From assembly GCA_965656035.1 (NCBI GenBank), contig CBFHIO010000056.1:1-5031 (forward strand): a stretch of DNA of 5,031 nucleotides. The letters are read 5' to 3'. The DNA is from SCGC-AAA076-P13 sp965656035. Lineage in GTDB: Bacteria > Pseudomonadota > Gammaproteobacteria > Magnimaribacterales > D2472. Below, piece by piece: positions 1 to 5,031 of the stretch. Made by a program: the position numbers and the translations under genes. The notes beneath the pieces were generated by a model that had not been told where the DNA came from, did not search any database, and saw only the letters and a program-made list of their open reading frames with translations. The stretch's first letter is position 1; the number at the start of each line of letters is the position of its first letter.

Positions 1-237
1 TTCTTTAATCCAAAAAAAGAATTTGATCTTATTAATTCATTGCTTAATAAGAATGGGTGGTTGGGAGTTATGACCTCTTTTTTAACGACCAATGAAGCCT
101 TTGATTCATGGTACTACAGAAGAGATCCAACACATGTAGTATTTTATGCAGAGGAAACCTTTAGTGTTATAGCCAAACAAAGAAATTGGCATTGCGAAGT
201 CGTTACCAAAGACGTAGTATTATTTAATAAAAATTAG
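1..237 (+). CDS. Class I SAM-dependent methyltransferase, C-terminal fragment
   Basis: This is the last 78 residues of a gene whose start lies left of the window; the frame is open from base 1 and ends at TAG 235-237. The fragment contains a GGWLGV-like turn (here NGWLGVMTSF), which is the late strand and turn of the Rossmann-fold methyltransferase core. It is followed by the motif WYYRRDPTHVVFY, which I recognise as a hallmark of a bacterial subfamily of class I SAM methyltransferases annotated only as methyltransferase domain proteins. A short final strand (EVVTKDVVLFNKN) closes the fold. The SAM-binding glycine motif lies upstream and cannot be seen, so neither substrate nor integrity can be judged. 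A TTG at 40 could look like a start, but the homologous sequence continues upstream of it, so it is internal. The next gene follows after 14 nt, probably in the same transcript. Confidence 0.8.
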   Translation, partial: FFNPKKEFDLINSLLNKNGWLGVMTSFLTTNEAFDSWYYRRDPTHVVFYAEETFSVIAKQRNWHCEVVTKDVVLFNKN

Positions 238-239
238 CC

Positions 240-246
240 GGGGAGG
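240..246 (+). promoter_or_regulatory. Strong ribosome binding site for the VOC gene
   Basis: GGGGAGG ends 5 nt before the ATG at 252, in the short gap after the methyltransferase stop codon. It fixes the VOC start and argues for efficient independent re-initiation on a shared mRNA. Confidence 0.75.
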
Positions 247-251
247 TTTAT

Positions 252-665
252 ATGTTTAGTCACGTAATGTTAGGAGCAACTGACATTGAAAAATCAAAAA
301 TTTTCTACGATGCAACACTTGGCGTTCTTGGATCCAGGCCTGGGAAATTAACACTAGGACACGATGGGAAAAAAAGGTATATATATTTTATTGACAACAA
401 AAATAGTTTTTTAATTACTGAGCCAATTAATGGCCAAAATGCTAGTCATGGAAATGGGGCTACTATTGGGTTCCATGCTAGCAGCACTGAAATGATTGAT
501 GCTTGGTATGAGGCTGGTAAAAATGCCGGAGGAACCGATGCAGAGTTATGTGAACCTCCTGGTATGAGAGAGGGCATGGGTATGAAATACTATCTAGCAT
601 ATTTGCTAGATCCTTCGGGGAATAAAATTTGTACTATGTACAATGTTCCAAGAGATAAAAGTTAA
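252..665 (+). CDS. VOC (glyoxalase/dioxygenase superfamily) protein
   Basis: A 137-residue protein of about the usual length for a single-chain VOC protein made of two beta-alpha-beta-beta-beta modules. Module 1 starts FSHVMLGATDIEKSKIFYD, with the usual first-strand histidine (H4) and the helix carrying FY(D). Module 2 runs from about residue 70 (GATIGFHASS, H75), through a helix with IDAWYEAGKNAGG, to the closing strand YLLDPSGNKICTMYN. VOC proteins use paired modules to bind a divalent metal and include glyoxalase I, ring-cleaving dioxygenases and resistance proteins. This one belongs to the large uncharacterised group with a DPSGNK ending. The position after GNK that is often a metal-binding Glu is Cys127-Thr128 here, so the metal site may be altered and no reaction can be assigned. 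Cytosolic: no signal peptide or membrane segment. The start is set by the strong GGGGAGG site. Its TAA shares its last A with the ATG of the next gene. Confidence 0.88.
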   Translation: MFSHVMLGATDIEKSKIFYDATLGVLGSRPGKLTLGHDGKKRYIYFIDNKNSFLITEPINGQNASHGNGATIGFHASSTEMIDAWYEAGKNAGGTDAELCEPPGMREGMGMKYYLAYLLDPSGNKICTMYNVPRDKS

Positions 666-1861
666 TGACTAAAACAGTTTTTATATATCTGTTTATCTTG
701 CTAATTATTGCATCCATTGTTTATGGCCCTACAGCAGCAAGGCTTTATAAGTTAGCAAATCTATATAAAGAAGATAAGATTGCAAGCAATTTCATTAATA
801 TAGATAAGATTTTTCCAGTTTCGGAAAGAATACCACCTTCAGATAATCCTTATGTCTTTTCTAGAAAAGATTTTAATCTTCCTGCTACATATTATTTTGA
901 GGGAGAGGAAATGAGTCTTGAGGAAGGGCTATCGCATTTTAAAACTGATGGTTTGATAGTCCTGCATAAGGGCGATTTGTTATATGAAAATTATTGGAAC
1001 GGTAATACGTCAGCTAGTCAACATATAGCTTTTTCTGTTACCAAATCATTTGTTTCAGCACTAGTTGGTATTGCTCATCATGAAGGCTTGATAGACAGCA
1101 TAGAAGACCCTATTACAAAATATTTACCTGATTTTAATGGAACAGGCTATGAGGGAGTTCGCATAAAAGATATCTTGCAGATGTCTTCAGGGGTTAAATG
1201 GAACGAAGATTATGCTGATCCAAAATCAGATATAAATAGATTTGGAAGAACGGTTGCAACAGGATCATCTTTTAGGGAATTTGCAAAAACTTTAACGAGA
1301 GAAAAAGAGCCTGGGACTTTCCACCACTACGTTAGTATTGATACTCAAATGTTAGGTTTATTGCTTGCTGAAGTAACTGGCATGCCCCTTAAAGATTATT
1401 TATATAAAAAACTATGGAACAAAATAGGAATGGAAGACGAGGCCTATTTTATAGTTGATAACGATGGTGTCGAAATGGCTCTTGGCGGGCTAAATGCAAC
1501 ATTAAGAGATTATGCAAAGTTTGGCTTATTGTATGCAAATAAAGGCGAATGGAATGGAGAAATCGTTGTGCCATCTGCTTGGGTTGATGCATCGCATGAA
1601 ACTGACGCACCGCATTTAATACCTGGAGAGCATGAGCTTTCATCTTCGCCATGGGGCTATGGTCTTCAATGGTGGGTGCCCGGATTTCCTGATACGGACT
1701 TCACTGCTTCAGGTATTTACAATCAGTACATTTACGTAGACCCAATAAAAAATATCGTCATAGCAAAAACATCTTCAAACCATAGGTTTACCTCTGAAAA
1801 AGAATATTCAAAAGCAGCGCATGTGGCGATGTTTAGGTCGATAGCGGACAGTATTGAATGA
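665..1861 (+). CDS. Membrane-anchored serine hydrolase (beta-lactamase class C / EstB-type family)
   Basis: 398 residues. Residues 5-25 form one hydrophobic segment (VFIYLFILLIIASIVYG) with no lipobox, most likely a signal anchor that places the catalytic domain in the periplasm. The catalytic domain starts near residue 80. The nucleophile motif SxxK is S124-V-T-K127. The second motif is Y222-V-S (in PGTFHHYVSIDTQMLG), where true class C beta-lactamases have YxN. The C-terminal strand has TASGIYNQYIYVDP (about residues 347-360) in place of the KTG triad. LQMSSGVKW (171-179) and WGYGLQWW (330-337) are further family landmarks. These substitutions are usual in esterase or peptidase-like members of the family, so hydrolysis of an ester or amide is likely and antibiotic resistance is not implied; the substrate is unknown. 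The start overlaps the VOC stop by one base (TAATG) with only a weak AGAGA upstream, so translation is probably coupled. The next Met (83) would lose the anchor. Confidence 0.88.
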   Translation: MTKTVFIYLFILLIIASIVYGPTAARLYKLANLYKEDKIASNFINIDKIFPVSERIPPSDNPYVFSRKDFNLPATYYFEGEEMSLEEGLSHFKTDGLIVLHKGDLLYENYWNGNTSASQHIAFSVTKSFVSALVGIAHHEGLIDSIEDPITKYLPDFNGTGYEGVRIKDILQMSSGVKWNEDYADPKSDINRFGRTVATGSSFREFAKTLTREKEPGTFHHYVSIDTQMLGLLLAEVTGMPLKDYLYKKLWNKIGMEDEAYFIVDNDGVEMALGGLNATLRDYAKFGLLYANKGEWNGEIVVPSAWVDASHETDAPHLIPGEHELSSSPWGYGLQWWVPGFPDTDFTASGIYNQYIYVDPIKNIVIAKTSSNHRFTSEKEYSKAAHVAMFRSIADSIE

Positions 1862-1906
1862 GAAACATAAAAATCTTTTTAAAACAGCAAGAATATTTAC
1901 ATATAG

Positions 1907-1912
1907 TATAAT
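1907..1912 (+). promoter_or_regulatory. Putative sigma-70 -10 box for the Mpo1-like/hydroxylase pair
   Basis: A perfect TATAAT lies in the 88-nt gap after the serine hydrolase, preceded by ATATAG. A transcript would begin near 1919, giving a leader of about 30 nt before the ATG at 1950. No good -35 hexamer is seen at 16-18 nt spacing (the best-placed sequence is ACAGCA at 1884-1889), so the assignment rests on the -10 and on its close match to the element at 3165-3170. Confidence 0.45.
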
Positions 1913-1918
1913 GAAGAA

Positions 1919-1930
1919 GCTTATTTAAGC
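1919..1930 (+). repeat. Short inverted repeat in the leader
   Basis: GCTTA-TT-TAAGC is a 5-bp inverted repeat with a 2-nt centre, located at the predicted transcription start between the -10 box and the ribosome binding site. It could be an operator half-site pair or chance in AT-rich DNA. A hairpin with a 2-nt loop is unlikely, and there is no GC-rich stem, so it is not a terminator. Confidence 0.25.
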
Positions 1931-1949
1931 ACTTTATTTGGGGGACAAC

Positions 1950-2255
1950 ATGGAAAGATATACAAATTTTAATGATTTTTATCCATATTATTTAAGCGAA
2001 CATAGCAACAAGACCACCAAGTTGTTGCATTTTGTCGGCACAACCATAGCTATTTATCTTTATGTAAGATTTTTTATGACTTTTGATTTCCTGTACTTGC
2101 TGTATTCACTATTAGCTGGGTATGGTTTTGCTTGGGTCGGACATTTTTTTATCGAAAAAAATAAACCGGCTACCTTTAAGTATCCTTTTTGGAGCTTTAT
2201 TGGAGACCATAAGATGTACCTAGAAATTCTTCAGGGCAAACATAAAATTTTTTAA
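1950..2255 (+). CDS. Mpo1-like (DUF962 / YGL010w family) small membrane protein
   Basis: 101 residues from the ATG at 1950. The first motif block is FNDFYPYYLSEHSN (7-20) followed by TTKLLHFVGT (22-31). The second is GYGFAWVGHFFIEKNKPATF (57-76), followed by KYPFWSFIGDHKMY (77-90). These are the signature blocks of the Mpo1-like family, and the length matches the short bacterial members. Likely functional histidines are H18, H27 and H65, with H87 also present. Hydrophobic stretches at about 28-43 and 46-67 indicate an integral inner-membrane protein. Yeast Mpo1 is an Fe(II)-dependent dioxygenase that removes one carbon from 2-hydroxy fatty acids; bacterial members are mostly untested, so that activity is inference. 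An in-frame TTG at 1938 would add four residues, but it overlaps the GGGGGA (1940-1945) ribosome binding site, so ATG 1950 is preferred. The sterol desaturase-family gene follows after 6 nt, probably co-transcribed. Confidence 0.9.
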   Translation: MERYTNFNDFYPYYLSEHSNKTTKLLHFVGTTIAIYLYVRFFMTFDFLYLLYSLLAGYGFAWVGHFFIEKNKPATFKYPFWSFIGDHKMYLEILQGKHKIF

Positions 2256-2261
2256 GAACTT

Positions 2262-3083
2262 ATGGAAACTTATCAAGTAATTATTTTAGGTTTGTTTTTG
2301 GGCCTTGTTTGTCTAGAGATAGTTTTTACAAATTTTTTTAACAAACACAATCAGCGCCCAAAAGATGTAGTTGTTGAAACTTTTGGATTCTTTCAATTAA
2401 ACTTTCTTGCCCTTCCTTTGGTTTTTGGTCTTGGATACGGGCTGGCTGAGACATTTTTTCCATCAAGTAAAGGGTTAATTTCTGATTGGGGGTTTTTTGC
2501 AATATTTGGCTTGCTTTTAATCTTTGATGATTTGACTCAATACTGGTGGCACAGAACCTGTCATAATGTTCCGGTCCTATATAACCTCCATCGGTCTCAT
2601 CACGATTCTGAATATTTATCAATAAGAGTAGTTTTTAGAAATGCTCTTTTATACTATTTATTAATGCCAGGCCTTTGGTTTGCTGGCATTCTTTTTTACT
2701 TGGGTTCAGGATGGGTTTACGCCTACTACATTGTGATAAAACAAGCGGTAATCTTTGGAGCACATACTGACTTAAGATGGGATAAGAAACTTTATGAGAT
2801 TAAGTGGATGAGTCCAATTATGTGGGTTCTTGAAAGAACTATATCAACCCCCTCAACTCATTGGATGCATCATGGCAAGCACTTAAGCGATGAAAATACT
2901 CACTATAAAGGTAACTACGGTAACTTATTATTTATTTGGGATATTATTTTTGGTACCGCAAAAATAACAAGGAAATATCCTAAAGAAGTGGGCGTAGAAA
3001 ACTTGTCAGAAGCATCTGCATTAACACAATTATTTTGGCCAATTTTTAGATCGCCCCAAGAATCAAAAACTGAAAAAGTTTAA
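2262..3083 (+). CDS. Sterol desaturase / fatty acid hydroxylase superfamily membrane oxygenase
   Basis: 273 residues, typical for bacterial members. The three histidine boxes that hold the di-iron centre are complete: H97-RTC-H101, H110-RS-H113-H114 and H200-WM-H203-H204. H168 (FGAHTDLRW), H207 and H214 are probable additional ligands. The family ending NYGNLLFIWDIIFGT is present at 218-232. Hydrophobic segments at about 5-26, 43-62, 75-95 and 129-160 place it in the inner membrane with the histidine boxes on the cytoplasmic side. Family members use O2 and an electron donor to hydroxylate or desaturate sterols, fatty acids, sphingoid bases, alkylglycerols or carotenoids; the sequence does not single out one substrate. 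The ERTISTPSTHWMHHG region resembles generic bacterial ERG3-like proteins more than the compact fatty acid 2-hydroxylases. It starts 6 nt after the Mpo1-like stop with no clear Shine-Dalgarno, so it probably depends on translation of that gene. Confidence 0.92.
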   Translation: METYQVIILGLFLGLVCLEIVFTNFFNKHNQRPKDVVVETFGFFQLNFLALPLVFGLGYGLAETFFPSSKGLISDWGFFAIFGLLLIFDDLTQYWWHRTCHNVPVLYNLHRSHHDSEYLSIRVVFRNALLYYLLMPGLWFAGILFYLGSGWVYAYYIVIKQAVIFGAHTDLRWDKKLYEIKWMSPIMWVLERTISTPSTHWMHHGKHLSDENTHYKGNYGNLLFIWDIIFGTAKITRKYPKEVGVENLSEASALTQLFWPIFRSPQESKTEKV

Positions 3084-3158
3084 ATGACAGTAAAGGATTC
3101 TTTCTTCTGGGAGAGTCCTCCATGTGGTGATGGAAAGCAAAAATACCTTTCTTCTTAA
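3084..3158 (+). CDS. Possible 24-codon small ORF abutting the hydroxylase stop
   Basis: ATG at 3084 follows the TAA of the hydroxylase gene with no gap (TAAATG). The frame stays open for 24 codons to TAA at 3156-3158, ending just before the next promoter. The peptide begins MTVKDSFFWESPPCGDG and ends KQKYLSS; it is polar, with no membrane segment, and I recognise no family. There is no Shine-Dalgarno, so expression would rely on termination-reinitiation. The stretch looks less AT-rich than the promoter DNA that follows. It could be a real peptide, the remnant of a longer gene, or chance; 24 codons is short enough that chance is a serious alternative. Confidence 0.25.
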   Translation: MTVKDSFFWESPPCGDGKQKYLSS

Positions 3159-3164
3159 ATATAG

Positions 3165-3170
3165 TAAAAT
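3165..3170 (+). promoter_or_regulatory. Putative -10 box for the membrane protein/ALDH7 pair
   Basis: TAAAAT preceded by ATATAG. The 12-mer at 3159-3170 matches the one at 1901-1912 at 11 of 12 positions, including the -10 hexamer. The distance from the hexamer end to the preferred ATG is also alike (38 nt to 3209, 37 nt to 1950, counted as intervening bases). No convincing -35 is visible. The surrounding DNA is a run of AT-rich sequence (about 3157-3194), which lowers specificity. Confidence 0.4.
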
Positions 3171-3194
3171 ATATACACTAATAATATATATATT

Positions 3195-3200
3195 GGGGAG
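3195..3200 (+). promoter_or_regulatory. Ribosome binding site deciding the membrane protein start
   Basis: GGGGAG lies 2 nt before the ATG at 3203 and 8 nt before a second in-frame ATG at 3209. Two nucleotides is too close for normal initiation, so 3209 is the better start. Similar G-rich sites precede the genes at 252 and 1950 at 5-6 nt. Confidence 0.6.
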
Positions 3201-3208
3201 ATATGCAT

Positions 3209-3712
3209 ATGATTAGTGGAATTACTTATATAGGCTGGTTTCACACCATTGTTGGAATACCGGCTATAGCAGCTGGGCTTTATCTTCTGCTCAGAGATAG
3301 ATTTATTTATATAGATAAAGGGTTAGCAAAATTTTATTTAATAGCTACCGTTATAACCTCAGCATCTTCATTATTTATATACAGAGCAACTAGTACATTT
3401 AATTTGGCTCATGCTCTATCAGTAATGACTATTTTAGCTGTTCTCTTTGCCTATATTCTTCATAAAAAGAGTATTTTTGGATTTTTAAATATTTATCTAA
3501 AACAACTAGCCCTAACAGGAACAGTTTTTTTTAGCATGTTGCCAACAACAGCTGAGGTGCTTCAAAGAATTCCACCAGGCAACCCGTTTGCTACTTCAAT
3601 AGAAGACCCGTTAGTACAAAATTTTTATATGTCATACGTTGTTGTTTTTGGAATTTTTGCGCTTAAACAGATTTATAAAATTTCAAAAGGAGCGGTAGAT
3701 GAAATTCAATAA
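3209..3712 (+). CDS. Five-helix integral membrane protein, unknown function (DUF2306-like pattern)
   Basis: 167 residues from ATG 3209 (169 if ATG 3203 is used). Hydrophobic helices are at about 7-28, 39-58, 64-84, 99-118 and 136-153, with short charged loops (RDRFIYIDKG, HKKS) and a polar central loop rich in Pro/Gly (RIPPGNPF, 120-127). There is no signal peptide and no soluble domain. Histidines sit inside or at the edge of helices: H12 in GWFHTIVG, H68 in NLAHALSV, and H85. The arrangement of a first-helix Gly-Trp-x-His, a second-helix GLAKFY and a third-helix His recalls DUF2306-type membrane proteins, but the match is by pattern only and weak. I do not recognise a specific family and assign no function. 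It is first in a probable operon and overlaps the ALDH7-type gene by 14 nt, so the two are likely made together. Confidence 0.75.
   Translation: MISGITYIGWFHTIVGIPAIAAGLYLLLRDRFIYIDKGLAKFYLIATVITSASSLFIYRATSTFNLAHALSVMTILAVLFAYILHKKSIFGFLNIYLKQLALTGTVFFSMLPTTAEVLQRIPPGNPFATSIEDPLVQNFYMSYVVVFGIFALKQIYKISKGAVDEIQ
3685..3692 (+). promoter_or_regulatory. Strong ribosome binding site for the aldehyde dehydrogenase
   Basis: AAAAGGAG, inside the end of the membrane protein gene, is 6 nt before the ATG at 3699. An in-frame TAG occupies 3696-3698, directly before that ATG. Together they leave no room for an upstream start. Confidence 0.8.
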
Positions 3713-5031
3713 TTATAACGATTTAGTAAATGCCTCAAAAGAGGCTCAGAAAAAGTGGCGGATGGTTCCAGCCCCACAAAGGGGAGAGATAATAAGAAAA
3801 TTTGGTAATGAACTAAGGAATCAAAAATCTTCTCTTGCAAAAATGATTACCAAAGAAGCAAGAAAAATTGTTTCTGAGGCAGAGGGCGAGGTGCAAGAAG
3901 CTATTGATATGTGTGATTTTGCGACTGGTTTAAGCAGACAGCTATATGGATTAACAATGCCTAGCGAAAGGCCTAATCATAGGTTGCAAGAATTATGGCA
4001 GCCGCTTGGAGTGGTTGGCTGTATTACAGCATTTAATTTTCCAATGGCTGTTTTTGCTTGGAATTTTTGTTTAGCTTCTGTATGTGGAAATAGTATTATT
4101 TGGAAACCAAGCCCCCATGCCAAAGGATGCGCTGACTCAATAAAAAAAATATGGGACGAAGTTGCCGTTGATCATAAAGATTTAGTACTTATCCTTAATG
4201 GAGGTAATGAAGAAGCCAAAGCTTTATGCAAAGATTCAAATATTCCTCTTATATCTGCTACTGGAAGCACTCAAATGGGTAAAGAGCTTGCTCCATTAGT
4301 TTCTGCAAGATTGGGCAGAACATTATTGGAGCTCGGCGGCAATAATGCAGCAATCATTTGCTCAACAGCTGACTTAGACTTAACTGTAAAAGGAGTAACA
4401 TTTTCTGCAGCAGGGACAACGGGACAAAGATGCACCACACTAAGACGTGCTTTTGTTCATGAAGATATTTATGAAGAATTTATGGAAAAATTATTTGCAT
4501 ATTATGCGACTTTAAAAGTTGGTGATCCTTCAGACAGGTCATCTCAATTAGGACCGCTAATTTCAAAAGAAAGCTTCGATAATATGCAGGCAGTATTGAA
4601 ATCACTCAAAGAAAAGAATGTAAAAATTTATGGCGGACAAAGGCTTGAGGTTGGCGACTTAAAAGAGTTTTATGTAATGCCAGCTATTGTTGAGGTATCT
4701 AAAATAGAGGATGAAATGCTTGCAGAAACCTTTGCACCAATTCTTTATATTAAAAAGTTTTCAGAGCTCAAAGACGCAATCCGTATGCAAAATAATGTAA
4801 AACAAGGACTAAGCAGCTCCATTTTTACTAATGATGTAAGAGAGTCAGAATTATTTTTGAGCTCTGAGGGAAGTGATTGTGGTATTGCTAATGTAAATAT
4901 TGGTACAAGCGGTGCTGAAATTGGTGGCGCTTTTGGTGGTGAAAAAGATACCGGTGGAGGTAGAGAATCAGGCTCAGACTCATGGAAGGCTTACATGAGA
5001 CGAGTCACTGCCACTGTTAATTATGGAAGCG
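3699..5031 (+). CDS. amaB: ALDH7/antiquitin-type aldehyde dehydrogenase (AmaB-like), 3' end outside window
   Basis: 444 codons are visible, with no stop before the right edge; by comparison with relatives only about 15-20 residues are missing. ALDH7 enzymes use NAD+ to oxidise alpha-aminoadipate 6-semialdehyde (in equilibrium with piperideine-6-carboxylate) to alpha-aminoadipate in lysine degradation. Visible ALDH motifs are AFNFP with N113, WKPS with K136 (cofactor), ATGST (187-191), LELGGNN with general base E211, GQRCTT with catalytic C245, and ETFAP with E343/F345. Family-specific blocks are ICD/MCDFATGLSRQLYG near 71-84 and GSDCGIANVNIGTSGAEIGG, then AFGGEKDTGGGRESGSD (391-427), close to Pseudomonas AmaB. 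Oddity: the protein begins at what is usually about residue 40-50 (ASKEAQKKWRMVPAPQRGE), so the N-terminal strand pair is absent although the start is unambiguous. The enzyme is cytosolic. Substrate is inferred from family; other semialdehydes or aldehydes are possible. The gene symbol is tentative. Confidence 0.9.
   Translation, partial: MKFNNYNDLVNASKEAQKKWRMVPAPQRGEIIRKFGNELRNQKSSLAKMITKEARKIVSEAEGEVQEAIDMCDFATGLSRQLYGLTMPSERPNHRLQELWQPLGVVGCITAFNFPMAVFAWNFCLASVCGNSIIWKPSPHAKGCADSIKKIWDEVAVDHKDLVLILNGGNEEAKALCKDSNIPLISATGSTQMGKELAPLVSARLGRTLLELGGNNAAIICSTADLDLTVKGVTFSAAGTTGQRCTTLRRAFVHEDIYEEFMEKLFAYYATLKVGDPSDRSSQLGPLISKESFDNMQAVLKSLKEKNVKIYGGQRLEVGDLKEFYVMPAIVEVSKIEDEMLAETFAPILYIKKFSELKDAIRMQNNVKQGLSSSIFTNDVRESELFLSSEGSDCGIANVNIGTSGAEIGGAFGGEKDTGGGRESGSDSWKAYMRRVTATVNYGS

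Noticed and set aside
40..42. TTG at 40 as the start of the methyltransferase-like protein
   Set aside because: The frame is open from base 1 and the upstream residues (FFNPKKEFDLINSL) fit the family, so the gene is truncated by the window edge and this codon is internal.
1449..1652. Open frame of 67 codons on the minus strand inside the serine hydrolase gene
   Set aside because: It lies wholly within a gene with strong family motifs on the + strand, has no ribosome binding site or recognisable protein features, and reads as an antisense shadow.
1866..1884. AAAAATCTTTTT after the serine hydrolase as a rho-independent terminator
   Set aside because: The inverted repeat is only A/T with a 2-nt centre and no GC stem, which is expected by chance in AT-rich DNA.
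1938..1949. TTG start at 1938 for the Mpo1-like gene, adding four residues
   Set aside because: The TTG overlaps the GGGGGA ribosome binding site that serves ATG 1950, and the family sequence begins after the second methionine.
2338..2622. Open frame of 94 codons on the minus strand inside the sterol desaturase-family gene
   Set aside because: It covers the region encoding the first two histidine boxes on the + strand; its own translation is low-complexity polar with no family signature, so it is an antisense shadow.
3132..3156. GAAAG ... CTTTC followed by TTCTT as a terminator after the hydroxylase gene
   Set aside because: The stem is 5 bp with two G-C pairs and a 9-nt loop, and the following tract is broken by C and A, so it is too weak to call.
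3171..3194. AT dinucleotide run as a repeat element
   Set aside because: It is short, irregular AT-rich promoter sequence with no unit structure beyond base composition.

Overview
The window is AT-rich (G+C looks roughly mid-30s percent by eye, not computed). All genes are on the + strand and tightly packed, with short spacers and overlapping stop/start codons. It uses the standard code (TGA is a normal stop) and bacterial GGGGAG/AAAAGGAG-type Shine-Dalgarno sites. This compact style, together with an antiquitin-type aldehyde dehydrogenase close in motif to the gammaproteobacterial AmaB type, suggests a streamlined marine gammaproteobacterium of the SAR86 kind. That placement is inference from style and protein flavour; no marker gene is present. 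I see no mobile element, CRISPR array, tRNA or rRNA.

Layout. Block 1 (1-1861) holds the C-terminal end of a class I SAM-dependent methyltransferase, a VOC/glyoxalase-fold protein 14 nt downstream, and a membrane-anchored serine hydrolase of the beta-lactamase class C/esterase family that overlaps the VOC gene by one base. Block 2 (about 1907-3083) begins at a consensus -10 box. It encodes a small Mpo1-like (DUF962) membrane protein and, 6 nt later, a histidine-box membrane oxygenase of the sterol desaturase/fatty acid hydroxylase superfamily. A 24-codon open frame directly abuts the stop codon of the latter. Block 3 (about 3165 to the end) starts at a second, very similar -10 box. It encodes a small five-helix membrane protein and, with a 14-nt overlap, an ALDH7/AmaB-type aldehyde dehydrogenase that runs off the right edge.

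How the genes may work together. The most suggestive pairing is block 2. In yeast, a histidine-box fatty acid 2-hydroxylase makes 2-hydroxy fatty acids and Mpo1 shortens them by one carbon, so two adjacent genes from the same two superfamilies could form a bacterial lipid alpha-oxidation module. The specificity of the bacterial hydroxylase is not shown by the sequence. In block 3 the dehydrogenase retains all catalytic motifs for oxidising alpha-aminoadipate semialdehyde (lysine degradation) or a related aldehyde. However, its well-defined start leaves it about 40-50 residues shorter at the N-terminus than typical relatives. Its membrane-protein partner has no known function.
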